Positions 1-9,084 of a DNA stretch of 64,000 nt are shown here, in pieces. The position numbers and the translations under genes were made by a program. Within the stretch, counting starts at the first letter, position 1, and the number at the start of each line of letters is the position of its first letter. The stretch spans positions 62,001 to 126,000 of the forward strand of contig DALZEF010000005.1 of NCBI GenBank assembly GCA_031979385.1, in the 5' to 3' direction. Under the pieces are notes generated by a model that was given only the letters and a program-made list of their open reading frames with translations, was not told where the DNA came from and did no database searches. This DNA is from Timonella sp031979385 (lineage in GTDB: Bacteria; Actinomycetota; Actinomycetes; Actinomycetales; Cellulomonadaceae).

Positions 1-584
1 AAGAGAATCACGAGCAGGGGAATGAAGATGACGTTGGCTCTCTCAAGACCTTTTTGCACACCGGAGGCGAGGATGAACAGCGTGACCGCCCATACCGCGA
101 GAAGCACCCACACGATGGGTCCCACGAACTCAACGGTCGTTCCAGGCGTCTCGGTCAGGTGCAGGAAGTCACCCACGAAGAACCCGGCAGGGTCGTCTCC
201 CCATCTGAGGTCTAACGAAAAGAACGCGAAACTCGCGGCCCAGGCGATGATGACCGCGTAGTACAGGATGATCACGAAACAGATCGTGGTTTGGAACCAG
301 CCAAGCCATTCCAGACGCTTGCGAATGCGTCTGAACACTGTAGGTGGCGCACCCCGGTACCTGTTCCCAAGTGCGTAGTCCACGAACAGGATCGGCAGCC
401 CTGCGGTCAGCATCGCAATCAGATAGGGGAGCAGGAAGGCCCCTCCACCGTTCTCGTAGGCGACTCCCGGGAAACGCCAGATGTTTCCCAGTCCGACCGC
501 CGAACCAATCGCAGCGAAGATAAAGCCTGCCTGGCCACTCCAAACTTCCCGCTGTCTAGTCGGTGCGCTACTGCCCTCAGTCAT
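1..584 (-). CDS. Sodium:neurotransmitter symporter (NSS/SNF) family transporter, N-terminal part
   Basis: This is the start of an integral membrane sodium-coupled amino acid or amine transporter; the rest runs off the window edge, so about 194 codons are visible. Translating the minus strand from the ATG at 584 gives a short cytoplasmic N-terminus, then the hallmark TM1 motif GSAVGLGNIWRFPG, then further hydrophobic helices (LLPYLIAMLTAGLPILF, and a long one around FVIILYYAVIIAWAASFAF). The TM1 motif carries sodium and substrate contacts in the NSS family. A strong ribosome binding site GGAGGA lies five bases before the ATG, which fixes the start. The substrate cannot be told from this fragment. 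No partner gene is visible; sbcC lies 128 bp upstream in the same direction and is unrelated in function. Confidence 0.9.
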   Translation of the reverse strand, partial: MTEGSSAPTRQREVWSGQAGFIFAAIGSAVGLGNIWRFPGVAYENGGGAFLLPYLIAMLTAGLPILFVDYALGNRYRGAPPTVFRRIRKRLEWLGWFQTTICFVIILYYAVIIAWAASFAFFSLDLRWGDDPAGFFVGDFLHLTETPGTTVEFVGPIVWVLLAVWAVTLFILASGVQKGLERANVIFIPLLVIL

Positions 585-712
585 TTGTCCTCCATGTCTG
601 CCCACTTATCTAGGGTGCATCACTGCATGGTTTTACGCGACTGCAAGTAGATATACATCTCAGCGTGCAAAGACGAGCACCGTGCTCAACAATCCGCTAC
701 CAGCGCATCTGG

Positions 713-3700
713 TCAGGCACGCACAGTCAACGTTGATGCTCCAGATAGCAACCTTGTGACAGTAATGCCATCTGAGATTGCCTGCTTGAGTGTTTCCACA
801 TGTGAAACAACGCCGACGGTTCGCCCTCCGTCACGCAGGTTCCCGAGCACTGCCACGACGCGGTCCAGCGCTTCGGGGTCCAGGGTGCCAAAGCCCTCGT
901 CGATGAACAGGGTTCCCAGCTCAACGCCACCGGCCTCGCCGGTCACCACATCGGCAAGGCCAAGCGCGAGAGACAGGGAGGCGTTGAAGGTTTCCCCTCC
1001 GGACAACGTGCGCGGGTCGCGTTCCTTCTCGGTCTCATGGTCAATGACTCGCAGCGCCAGACCTGTGCGACGTGATGCGACATCCTCCCTCTCATCGGAT
1101 CGCGCGAGCTCATAGCGACCTTCAGAAAGTTGTCGTAACCGCGTGTTGGCGGCCTCTACCACGTCTTCAAAACGGCGTTTTAGCACGTAGGTTGCGAGAG
1201 TGGTGCGGCTGATGTTGTCGCTTGAGGTTCCCGCAGCGATCTCTGCCATGCGGATGGTGGGGCGTGCTTCGGAGTCTACCTCGTGCAGTCGTTCCATCGC
1301 GCGTTTGACCTCGGTCGAACGATATTCGCCGTCCTTGAGAGTTTTTGATGCGGCCTTCGCGAGGTGACCGGCTTGGCGCGCCTTCACCTGCGCATCGGTA
1401 TGAGCCTTGTTGAGTGCATCGACGTCCATGCTCAGCGTCTCGGGAAGTTCACATAGTTCGGCAGATTCCAGTTGGGCGGAGACCACCGCGACTCGCTCTC
1501 GGTAGCGCCGCACTTGCTCTGAGAGTTGTCCGCGTTCCGCCGTGCTGAGAGTACCGGCACGCACCTCTTGCACCGAGTCAAATGCGTGCTCGGCAAGGGC
1601 ACGATTGAGTTCAACGGTCCGCTCGGACAAGGCCCCCTGCGCACTGTGTAGTTCTTCGAGTGCCGCGAGCACGGAAGAGATAGCCTCGACCTTCCCCTTG
1701 AGGAACGCGATGACCTGAGCAAGTGAGATGGCACCTTGCCCTGCGGATCCCGGGTTAGATGCCTTGTGGAACGCGGTAACCTCCGCGGCGTACTGGGCGA
1801 CAGCCTCGGCCACACGAGCGCGGTCCGTTTCAAGCGCGACTGTCTGCTCCGTGATCCTTGCGCTCAAGGCACTGAGTTCCACGGCCGAACTCTTCTCGCT
1901 CTCCTCGAGCCGCTTGGTCTCCGTCTCATGATCCGCGAGTGCTCGCACCGTGGCCTTGAGGTCTTGCTCCGCGGCCTGCATGCGGGTCAGTGCTTCCTGC
2001 GCGGCGACGAGTTCCCGTTGAACGTCTTCCCGAGTGGACGATCCAGTCTGTTCAATCAGTGCGTTAAGGCGTTCCTCTGCCGCCGCCTGTTTGACGTGCA
2101 AGGATGCGAGCAGTTTCTCTGACTCGCGCCGTTCGTGTTCCGCCCTCTCGACGTCCTGTTTGGTTGCCGATTCAGGGTCTACCCGTGCCGGAGCCGGGTG
2201 TTCAAGTGATCCGCACACGGCACACGGCTGGCCTGGTTGTAGTTGCTCCGCGACAGTTGCGGCCAATTGCCCGAGCCACGCAGTACGCAGGTCGTATTCA
2301 CGCTGATTAGCCGCAGCGACGTGCTCTGCTTGTTTGGAGACCTGAACCGTTGCCTCAGCCACCCGCTGCGCAGCCGTGTCCTTCAGCGTATGGGTCTTGA
2401 GCATATCCTCGGCACGTTCAACAGCTGCTTTACCCTGCGGGACGTGTGCCACTACCGAGTTCAGACTGTCCCGGCGCTCGATCAACTCCACGCGTTGCGC
2501 AGGGCGCTGGCGAAGACGTTCAAGGACCTTTCGCTGCTCTTCTTTCAGGGCTTCCAGGCGGGAACGGTCCCTTTCACGTGATGCTTCACGCCGCGGCAAC
2601 TCAGCTTCAACCGAAACCAGCGAGGACAACTCACCTATAGCATGCTGAGCGGCGTCTCGTTGCTCGTTCAGGTGCACCCGATTGCTGGAGAACGACCGTG
2701 CGAACACCTCCACCGAACTACGCGAGCCCTGCGAAATATCGCCATTCATTGCGCCAAGTTCAGCATAATCTTGGGCGACTTCGACAGCGGATATGAAATT
2801 GTTGAGAGCCACATTTTGGGCTTCCTCCGCAGCGTCAACGGCGTCAACATAAGGGGTTACGTAAGAGGCGCGCACTGCCAGCGCATGGCGCGTCTCAGCA
2901 GTGGTGATTTCCGCATCCCGTTGCATCAACTGTTCCAGTTCAGCGCGCAGCCTCTCGCGCTGGGCAAACCGCGCCACCTGGTCTTTTGCGGATTGCAGGG
3001 TTTCCGCGGCGATGCGTTCAGCCTCGACCGCAGCCCACTCGTTGTCCGAGGTTTCCTCGGCCCGCTCACGCAGTCGCGCGATCTCCTGTTCGAGCACAAC
3101 CCCCAGCGTGTCCGGTTCTGCCGCAAGTAGATCCTCAATGTTGAGTTCGGGGTTCTCGACGGCCTGCACGAACGCACGGACAGCCTCGTTTCGGGCAACA
3201 CGCTGCCGCTCAATCAGTTTCTCCGCGTCACGTTTGAGCGCCGCCAACTGATCCTGTGCGCGCTCATATATTTCAGTGCCGAACACTCGCTGCAAGAGTT
3301 GTCGTCGGTCTTCTGGGACTGATCGCAGGAACTTGGAGAACTCTCCTTGAGGGAGCACGATGGTCTGCGAGAACTGTTCCTTGGTCAGTCCGATGTAACC
3401 CGTTATCTCAGGGCCGATCTCATCGAACCGGGTGGAGATGACCTGCCCCACTTCGAGTTCCGCAACCTGCGTGGGGGCGGCTCCCTGAGCGTATGCCTGC
3501 GTGATCTGATCGAGTTCCGCCACACTCAAGCGGCTGAGCAAGCCTTGTGCATTCTGCCGAGTAAGCCCTTCACCACGCTTCTTGGGGCGCATTCGGGCAG
3601 GTTGGCGTAGAACCCGAAAGATTCCGTGGCTGGTCTCAAAGATCAGGTCCACGTAGGTTTCTTGCGTATCGGCGGCGTGGTCCGAGCGGATACGGTCGTC

Positions 3701-3886
3701 GCTGGCTTCTTTGGAGGCCACGGACCCGTATAGCCCGTAGACGATCGCATCAATGATCGTGGATTTACCCGCTCCGGTGGGACCTTCCAGTAAGAACAGA
3801 CCAGAGGCGCTGAGTTCCCCGAAATCGATGTGGTGTTCGCCAACGAAAGGTCCAACTGCGCTGAGCGATAGGTGATGTATCTGCAT
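713..3886 (-). CDS. sbcC: Exonuclease SbcC, SMC-like ATPase subunit of the SbcCD nuclease
   Basis: SbcC is the ATPase of the SbcCD (Mre11-Rad50-like) complex, which opens DNA hairpins and trims protein-blocked DNA ends. The 1057-residue protein has the full SMC/Rad50 layout: Walker A GPTGAGKST at residues 35-43, a long coiled coil with the zinc-hook motif CAVC at 555-558, a second coiled coil, the ABC signature LSGGETF at about 961, and Walker B LFIDEGFGTLD at about 993-1003. Length is normal for the family. It starts two bases after the sbcD stop codon, so the two subunits are co-transcribed and probably translationally coupled. No defect is seen. Confidence 0.97.
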   Translation of the reverse strand: MQIHHLSLSAVGPFVGEHHIDFGELSASGLFLLEGPTGAGKSTIIDAIVYGLYGSVASKEASDDRIRSDHAADTQETYVDLIFETSHGIFRVLRQPARMRPKKRGEGLTRQNAQGLLSRLSVAELDQITQAYAQGAAPTQVAELEVGQVISTRFDEIGPEITGYIGLTKEQFSQTIVLPQGEFSKFLRSVPEDRRQLLQRVFGTEIYERAQDQLAALKRDAEKLIERQRVARNEAVRAFVQAVENPELNIEDLLAAEPDTLGVVLEQEIARLRERAEETSDNEWAAVEAERIAAETLQSAKDQVARFAQRERLRAELEQLMQRDAEITTAETRHALAVRASYVTPYVDAVDAAEEAQNVALNNFISAVEVAQDYAELGAMNGDISQGSRSSVEVFARSFSSNRVHLNEQRDAAQHAIGELSSLVSVEAELPRREASRERDRSRLEALKEEQRKVLERLRQRPAQRVELIERRDSLNSVVAHVPQGKAAVERAEDMLKTHTLKDTAAQRVAEATVQVSKQAEHVAAANQREYDLRTAWLGQLAATVAEQLQPGQPCAVCGSLEHPAPARVDPESATKQDVERAEHERRESEKLLASLHVKQAAAEERLNALIEQTGSSTREDVQRELVAAQEALTRMQAAEQDLKATVRALADHETETKRLEESEKSSAVELSALSARITEQTVALETDRARVAEAVAQYAAEVTAFHKASNPGSAGQGAISLAQVIAFLKGKVEAISSVLAALEELHSAQGALSERTVELNRALAEHAFDSVQEVRAGTLSTAERGQLSEQVRRYRERVAVVSAQLESAELCELPETLSMDVDALNKAHTDAQVKARQAGHLAKAASKTLKDGEYRSTEVKRAMERLHEVDSEARPTIRMAEIAAGTSSDNISRTTLATYVLKRRFEDVVEAANTRLRQLSEGRYELARSDEREDVASRRTGLALRVIDHETEKERDPRTLSGGETFNASLSLALGLADVVTGEAGGVELGTLFIDEGFGTLDPEALDRVVAVLGNLRDGGRTVGVVSHVETLKQAISDGITVTRLLSGASTLTVRA

Positions 3887-3888
3887 GA

Positions 3889-5166
3889 TCAGGCGCTCCG
3901 TTCCATTGCCCGAGCCTGGTCAAGGGCACGTTCCAGAACGGCTTGTTCTTGAGCGGTTGGCGGTAGCGAGGTAACGTCCTCTACAAACTGCCGCGCAACC
4001 TGCGCCGGGTCGGTGGTTGCGTTCACGGCAATTGCCTGACGTTGTGGCCGCTGCGCACCTGCTGGGCTGTGTTGCATGACCAACGCGTGAGGGAAACGTT
4101 GCTTGAGTCGGGCGTTCATCTCTTGCGGGCGCACTGGGTCCGTGATCGTAATGCGTACCCAGTCATCGACGTATGTTGCCCCGCCCTCCCCGAGCACGTC
4201 CTCCATCGTGCCCGTGACCTCGCTGAGCTGGCGGGGTACCGGTGCCGCGATGAGTTCTGGCTCGCCAACGACTCCGCTGTCACCGAACGTCACAATCGCC
4301 GTTGACTTCCTGTGGTTCATCTCGGAGAAGGAGAAGGCAAGCGGGGACCCGGAGTACCTAGCAACGGCGCCGGGGACCGAAACCCTCTGTGCTCCGTGCA
4401 GGTGCCCAAGCGCAACGTAGTCAACGCCCTCAAAGACCCCCGCCGGAACCGAATCAACACCGCCCACACGGATGTCTCGCTCAGATTCGCTTGCCTGTCC
4501 ACCGACAACAAAGGCATGGGCCATGACGAGCGAGTTCACACGTCCATCTGCACGGCGCACAGCAAGGTCCGCTCGAACCAGCCCCATCGCTGCAGCCATA
4601 ACGGCCTCGTGACTGCGTGCGATGGTGGGCCGCGAATCCTGTTGTTCCTCAGCGCCATCAGCAACGCTCACACTGCCCTCGTCCAAAGGCCCATCAAGAC
4701 CGCAGCACCGCGCGAGTTCGGGCCGAGCCGCATCCGGGTCAAGATATGGCAGGCCGTATACGAGCAGCGGTGAGCTGCCCCGAACAGCCGGAATTTCCAC
4801 CGGTTCGGCTACGGAGGCGACCTTAGAGCGGATATGGATGTTGGGGCGCATCAGTTGCGCACCGAACCCTAACCGGATCGCGGAGTCATGGTTTCCGGGA
4901 GTGAGAATCACATGCGTGGTGTCGGCTAGTCGCGCAAGCGTATCCGACAGTAATTCAACCGAGGAGACTGGCGGGATGGCCCGGTCATATACGTCACCTG
5001 ACACGACCACGGCATCAATCTGTTCGGAACGCACGAGGTCGACTAGGTGATCAAAGTACTGAGCGTGGTGCTCATGCAGGTCAACGCCGTGCAGGGTTCG
5101 GCCGATGTGCCAGTCAGAGGTGTGTGCGATCCGCATGAAGTACACCGTATCGCGTGCCTGCGACAT
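3889..5166 (-). CDS. sbcD: Exonuclease SbcD, nuclease subunit of SbcCD
   Basis: SbcD is the Mn-dependent phosphoesterase (nuclease) subunit that works with SbcC. The calcineurin-like phosphoesterase motifs are all present: HTSDWHIG (residues 15-22), SGDVYDRA, TPGNHDS and, further on, GHLHGAQ. The first ATG, at 5166, adds ten residues before MRIAHTSDWH, where most SbcD proteins begin; the internal ATG at 5136 may be the true start. Neither has a convincing ribosome binding site, so the choice is open. The gene leads the sbcD-sbcC pair. A perfect hairpin at 5233-5254 lies upstream. Confidence 0.95.
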   Translation of the reverse strand: MSQARDTVYFMRIAHTSDWHIGRTLHGVDLHEHHAQYFDHLVDLVRSEQIDAVVVSGDVYDRAIPPVSSVELLSDTLARLADTTHVILTPGNHDSAIRLGFGAQLMRPNIHIRSKVASVAEPVEIPAVRGSSPLLVYGLPYLDPDAARPELARCCGLDGPLDEGSVSVADGAEEQQDSRPTIARSHEAVMAAAMGLVRADLAVRRADGRVNSLVMAHAFVVGGQASESERDIRVGGVDSVPAGVFEGVDYVALGHLHGAQRVSVPGAVARYSGSPLAFSFSEMNHRKSTAIVTFGDSGVVGEPELIAAPVPRQLSEVTGTMEDVLGEGGATYVDDWVRITITDPVRPQEMNARLKQRFPHALVMQHSPAGAQRPQRQAIAVNATTDPAQVARQFVEDVTSLPPTAQEQAVLERALDQARAMERSA

Positions 5167-5232
5167 TCCCAGTCACACGCACAGCCGGAACCCGCGCTGG
5201 AAAATGCGGGCTCGTCGCCAATCATCCGTTTG

Positions 5233-5254
5233 CGGGTGGGCATGAGCCCACCCG
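5233..5254. other. Perfect hairpin upstream of sbcD
   Basis: Nine-base arms CGGGTGGGC and GCCCACCCG flank the loop ATGA. It lies between the divergent sbcD and the small exported protein gene at 5375. No T-run follows on either strand, so a simple intrinsic terminator is not supported; it could be an operator or an RNA element in the sbcD leader. Apart from this hairpin I see nothing clear in the 5167-5374 gap. Confidence 0.4.
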
Positions 5255-5374
5255 TGAAGCCGCGAGCAGGATATTTCCGGCTCACAGAGGCGGGCACGGA
5301 GAGTTCTCTCCTCGTTCACACAATTCCCACGTCTACCACTAGCAATTTGATCTGCGCCGTTACATAATCGTTAT

Positions 5375-5806
5375 ATGAAGTCAACGACGACTCGTCTTGC
5401 GGCTTCAGTCCTTGCGATAGCCATCCCCTTCGCGCCGACTGCCGCCCACGCCGATCCCCACACGAAGCAGTCCAACGACGCAGCCATCCACACTGCGGCG
5501 CTGCAGGACGCCGCGGCAGCGACCACGCACCTCGATATCCGCGCACGCGAGGCCATCGCCCATGCCATCGATTCCGCAGCGCATGCCGCCCGCCAATCGC
5601 TCGCACTGCATGAAAAGCTGCGTTCATCAGACCAGTTGGCTGCTTCGTTCCACGAAGAGCTGATCACCCAAACGGCCACCGCCCTCGACGCCACCTACGC
5701 CGAGGTAACGTACGCGCGAACGCTCATACCCCGCAATGCACCGGCCCTCGCAGCCACGCTCGACCTGATCATCGCGGATGTCGCACAGCTCCGCTCAGCC
5801 CTGTAA
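5375..5806 (+). CDS. Small exported alpha-helical protein of unknown function
   Basis: I do not recognise this 143-residue protein. It has a clear Sec signal peptide: a basic start (MKSTTTR), a hydrophobic core (LAASVLAIAIPFA) and an AHA-like cleavage site near residue 26 (PTAAHA|DPH). The mature part is alanine- and histidine-rich and looks entirely helical, with no cysteine and no further membrane segment. An AT-rich box TACATAAT ends only six bases before the ATG and could be a -10 element, which would make the mRNA leaderless; there is no Shine-Dalgarno sequence. The next gene begins ten bases after the stop codon and also encodes an exported helical protein, so the two probably form an operon. 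Confidence 0.75.
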   Translation: MKSTTTRLAASVLAIAIPFAPTAAHADPHTKQSNDAAIHTAALQDAAAATTHLDIRAREAIAHAIDSAAHAARQSLALHEKLRSSDQLAASFHEELITQTATALDATYAEVTYARTLIPRNAPALAATLDLIIADVAQLRSAL

Positions 5807-5816
5807 GAATGAAGGC

Positions 5817-6281
5817 ATGAAAATTCGGATCCGCCACCTCGCATGCGCCCTCGTCGTCACCGTTGCAGCAGCAACCTTGGGGGCTTGTTCCCAGGCCTCA
5901 GAGCTCGCAGGGAACCTGAACTCCACAATCGAGAGCGCGAAATCGAAGGCCTCCGACCTCAAGGCCGAGGGCGATAAACTCTTGGACCAGGCCAAGACCT
6001 TGAGCGCGGACGCGAAGAGTAAAGTATCAACCGCCACTGAATCCGCTCAGCAGGCCGCTGACAACGCGCGCGCCGCACTTGAGGATCTTCAGGCCCAAAA
6101 GGACTCCGCCGAGGCCAGCGCCGAGGACGCCCAGAAGAAACTTGAAGAGGCCAAATCCGCGCTTGATGGGTTGACCTCGCAACTCAGCGGCGATGAACTC
6201 AAGCAGGTTGAAGCCGAGCGCGACAAGATCGTCGCTTCGCTCAATGACCTCATCGGTCAGCTCGAAAAAGCCGGTAACTAG
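5817..6281 (+). CDS. Putative lipoprotein with a coiled-coil mature domain
   Basis: This predicted lipoprotein of 154 residues has the N-terminus MKIRIRHLACALVVTV and the lipobox LGAC at about residue 22-25, where lipidation and cleavage are expected. The mature part is a long charged alanine/lysine/glutamate helix with heptad-like spacing, consistent with a coiled coil facing the cell wall. I start it at the ATG at 5817 because GAAGG stands just before it and the signal sequence begins there; a longer in-frame reading from 5778 overlaps the previous gene and spoils the signal peptide. It follows the exported protein gene by ten bases. The 3' end overlaps the convergent YbaK-type gene by four bases. 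Function unknown. Confidence 0.78.
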   Translation: MKIRIRHLACALVVTVAAATLGACSQASELAGNLNSTIESAKSKASDLKAEGDKLLDQAKTLSADAKSKVSTATESAQQAADNARAALEDLQAQKDSAEASAEDAQKKLEEAKSALDGLTSQLSGDELKQVEAERDKIVASLNDLIGQLEKAGN

Positions 6282-6814
6282 CGCTCCTCGCCGACATCGG
6301 CCACGGTGGCACCCAGCACCTGAATCATGGCGTCCGCGTCAACGGTCGCGGCCACACCGTGTGCACCCGCACCGATGGATACCCTACGCCCTGCGATTGG
6401 CTCGTCCACGATGACCTCAAGAGGTGTCAGCGCACCGAATGGGGTGATCGTGCCGCGCACGTACCCGGTCACGTCAAAGGCCTCCTGCGCATCAGGCATA
6501 TGCAGTCGCGACACTCCCAGCACCTTGCGGACCTTCGCCCACGACACCTGCCGGTTTCCGGCAACGAGTACAAAGATGTAGCGGCCCTCGGAGACCCGCA
6601 CAACGAGCGATTTCACGATGTCTCGCGGCGTAACACCGCGCGCCTGCGCTGCCTCCTCAAGCGAGTTGACTGGCCCGTGTTCGGTGATGCTGAATTCGAT
6701 TTCCGACGATTCCAAGGCCGCGAGCGCCCGTTCCCGTGGTGTTGCGGGCTGGGTTGAGTTGTCCTGTGGTTGCGTCGAGTCAGTGTGGTCCGGCCCTGTT
6801 GGCGGGGTGGGCAT
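6278..6814 (-). CDS. YbaK/EbsC-family aminoacyl-tRNA deacylase
   Basis: Members of this family hydrolyse mischarged tRNAs in trans, for example Cys-tRNA(Pro). After a proline-rich lead of about 25 residues, the 178-residue protein shows the fold's conserved pieces: IEFSITEHGPV near the start, IVKSLVVRV with the conserved lysine, FVLVAGNRQVSW, VTGYVRGTITPFG, and a C-terminal VSIGAGAHGV segment. The start at 6814 is supported by AAAGGAG six bases before the ATG; longer readings run into the upstream DinB-like gene. It starts ten bases after that gene, and its ribosome binding site overlaps that gene's stop codon, so the two are co-transcribed. Which tRNA it edits cannot be told. Confidence 0.88.
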   Translation of the reverse strand: MPTPPTGPDHTDSTQPQDNSTQPATPRERALAALESSEIEFSITEHGPVNSLEEAAQARGVTPRDIVKSLVVRVSEGRYIFVLVAGNRQVSWAKVRKVLGVSRLHMPDAQEAFDVTGYVRGTITPFGALTPLEVIVDEPIAGRRVSIGAGAHGVAATVDADAMIQVLGATVADVGEER

Positions 6815-6824
6815 TGGGGCTCCT

Positions 6825-7343
6825 TTAGTTGCGGGTGTCCCACACGTGGTGGACGAGGTCGTGCGCTGCGTATCGGCCAAGGGTGAGCACGGTGAAGTGG
6901 GAACCGTTGGAGCGCAGGCCGGTGCGGTCGGCGTGGGTGGGCTCCACCGCATCGTAGGCTGCTGCGAACTCCTCGGCGTTGGTTTCTAGGTCAGCGAGCA
7001 CCTGCTGCGGGTCTTGCGCAGCGTAGTTTCCTGTCTCGGCAGCTTCGTCCTGGTCCCAGTTGGGGAAGCCGGGGTTTTCCTGCGTGAGCATGAGGTTGAG
7101 GCGTCCAAGCATGACTTGGTGGACATCGCGGACGTGGGCAGCGTATTCGAGTGGGGACCACACGCCGGGGTTCGGGCGTTCGCGGACGTCTTCGCGGCGG
7201 AGCACCTCGCGCCAGTGTGGCAGTTGGGAACGTGCTGTGTCACCGATCTGATCGAGCGTGAGCAGCGCGGCATTGAACCCGCAGTCTGGGCATTCCTGCT
7301 CGATAACCCACGTCCAGTCTTTGGTGTCTGGCGTGATGCTCAT
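6825..7343 (-). CDS. DinB-family (DinB_2-like) protein
   Basis: A 172-residue protein of the DinB/YfiT four-helix-bundle superfamily. Actinobacterial members are often thiol-dependent transferases or of unknown role. The metal-binding histidines are visible: H70 and H75 in WSPLEYAAHVRDVH, and the C-terminal pair in AAHDLVHHVWD (about 161 and 165). An N-terminal CPDCGF pair is also present. The start at 7343 has an excellent ribosome binding site (AGGAGGGG). It leads a two-gene unit with the downstream YbaK-type gene. The substrate cannot be predicted. Confidence 0.85.
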   Translation of the reverse strand: MSITPDTKDWTWVIEQECPDCGFNAALLTLDQIGDTARSQLPHWREVLRREDVRERPNPGVWSPLEYAAHVRDVHQVMLGRLNLMLTQENPGFPNWDQDEAAETGNYAAQDPQQVLADLETNAEEFAAAYDAVEPTHADRTGLRSNGSHFTVLTLGRYAAHDLVHHVWDTRN

Positions 7344-7465
7344 GGTCCCCTCCTAGTTGTCTGGCTTCCTATGGCACCGTACTCCGGTTTAGGCGGGTGC
7401 TGCCACACGGTGTTCACGAAGTGACCGGCGGTGACCACGTTGGGGTGTCAGGCGACGGTGGGCGC

Positions 7466-7534
7466 CGATCTGTGGGGTTTCTCGCCATTCTGTGGCGCCC
7501 GGAAGCGCAGAATGGCGAGAAAACCCACAGATCG
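7466..7534. repeat. Long near-perfect inverted repeat (about 30-base arms)
   Basis: The left arm (about 7466-7497) begins CGATCTGTGGG and contains TTTCTCGCCATTCTG; the right arm (about 7505-7534) is its complement except for one mismatch and a two-base bulge. Only seven or eight bases separate the arms. It lies between the end of the peptide ABC operon and the start of the DinB-like gene. No T-run follows on the operon strand, so it is not a textbook intrinsic terminator; a mobile palindromic repeat (REP/MITE-like) is also possible. Confidence 0.7.
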
Positions 7535-7548
7535 GTTCTCATAAAACG

Positions 7549-9084
7549 TCAGGAAACGATCCGACCGTCACGCAATTCGATGATGCGATGCGCAAGTTGC
7601 CCTACCACAGCAGCATCGTGGCTGATGAAGATCATTGAGATACCGGTACGTGCTTGGAGGGAAGCCAGCAGGTGCACAACCTGAGCCGCGATGGTCACGT
7701 CGAGTGCGGAAACAGGTTCATCGCACAGCAGCACGCGCGGTTCGCATGCAAGCGCACGGGCGATTGCCACGCGTTGCCGTTGGCCGCCCGAAAGCTGCCC
7801 CGGACGGCGCTCCGCTAGGTCCGCAGACAACCCCACGTCGGTCATGAGTGAGGCCACGCGCCGGGAAATCTCTGCGCGTCGAGCGCTCCCCCTCAGCCCT
7901 TTCAATGCGGAAGCAGGAATGCCCTCAGCGATGATCCGGTGTACTGACCATCGTTTGTTCATGGCCGAATAGGCGTCTTGGGCAACGAGTTGAATGTCGC
8001 TGCGGTGGGCTCGACGTTCGCTCTCACGGATCCGAGCCGTCCCGCTATTCCACAGGCGCCCCTGCACTGTGACCTCACCGGAATCGGGACGCTGAGTTCC
8101 CAGCAGGACCCGCATGAGGGTGGACTTCCCTGAGCCTGATTCACCCACCAGACCGACGGTTTCCCCAGCGTGGAGGTTCAAGGAGACATCAGTGAGTGCA
8201 CTAAACGCTCCACCCGCAACACGGTAGGACACCGATAGTCCCTCCCCCGAGAGAACCGTCTGGGAGGAATCGACCAGACGCTGCTCAAGCATGAGCGGCT
8301 GGCCGTCGGGGTGGGCCGCAATCAACGCCTTCGTGTATTCATGTGCTGGAGCAACGAACACATCCGACACGTCACCCTGTTCCACGACGAAACCATCCTT
8401 CATGACCACCACGTAGTCGGCCAGTTTGCGCACGAGTGTGAGGTCGTGGCTGACCAGGATGACACCGGTACCCTGCTGTTTGACCTCGCCGAGCAGATCG
8501 ATGATGCGTTCTTGGACCGAGGCGTCGAGGGCGGTCGTGGGTTCATCGGCAATCAGCACATCAGGGTCAGCCGACAACCCGGACGCGATGAGCGCACGCT
8601 GCCGCTGTCCTCCGGAAAGTTGATGCGGGTACTGACCGGCTCTGCGCGAGGCATCAGGCACGTGTACCCGCTCAAGCAACCCTACGGAATGCGCCCGCGC
8701 AGGACCGCCCGAACGCACAAGCCCGTGGACGAGCGCAGGTTCCGCGACCTCAGCGCCAACGGTACGCAGCGGGTCAAGGGATACGAGTGCATCCTGGGTA
8801 ACCATTGCGATTCGTCGCCCACGCACCTGCCCCCAGCCCCGCTCGGAACGCGAGGTAGCCTGCACAGGGAGGGGATCGTCGCCAAGCAGAACCCTGCCGC
8901 CACTGACACTGACGCCTTCTGGGAGCAGCCCAATCAGGGCGCGACCGGTCATGGTCTTGCCCGCGCCGGATTCGCCGACAATGGCCACGCACTGGCCGGG
9001 CAACACCTCAAAACTGACGCTGTGCACAAGTGGCCGCCCACCCGCTCCGATAGCCAAAGAGGCCACGCTCAACAGTGGTTTCAT
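7549..9084 (-). CDS. Peptide/nickel-type ABC transporter, fused double ATP-binding protein
   Basis: This cytoplasmic ATPase (511 residues) powers the importer encoded just upstream. Two complete ABC domains sit in one chain. The first has Walker A GESGAGKT (residues 37-44), signature LSGGQRQRALIASGL and Walker B VLIADEPTTALD. The second has Walker A GESGSGKST near 310, signature LSGGQRQRVAIARAL and Walker B VLLCDEPVSALD. Such DppD-DppF fusions are common in actinobacteria. I place the start at 9084, where ATG overlaps the permease stop codon (ATGA); a longer reading to 9231 lies inside the permease gene. It is the last gene of the operon. Confidence 0.95.
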   Translation of the reverse strand: MKPLLSVASLAIGAGGRPLVHSVSFEVLPGQCVAIVGESGAGKTMTGRALIGLLPEGVSVSGGRVLLGDDPLPVQATSRSERGWGQVRGRRIAMVTQDALVSLDPLRTVGAEVAEPALVHGLVRSGGPARAHSVGLLERVHVPDASRRAGQYPHQLSGGQRQRALIASGLSADPDVLIADEPTTALDASVQERIIDLLGEVKQQGTGVILVSHDLTLVRKLADYVVVMKDGFVVEQGDVSDVFVAPAHEYTKALIAAHPDGQPLMLEQRLVDSSQTVLSGEGLSVSYRVAGGAFSALTDVSLNLHAGETVGLVGESGSGKSTLMRVLLGTQRPDSGEVTVQGRLWNSGTARIRESERRAHRSDIQLVAQDAYSAMNKRWSVHRIIAEGIPASALKGLRGSARRAEISRRVASLMTDVGLSADLAERRPGQLSGGQRQRVAIARALACEPRVLLCDEPVSALDVTIAAQVVHLLASLQARTGISMIFISHDAAVVGQLAHRIIELRDGRIVS

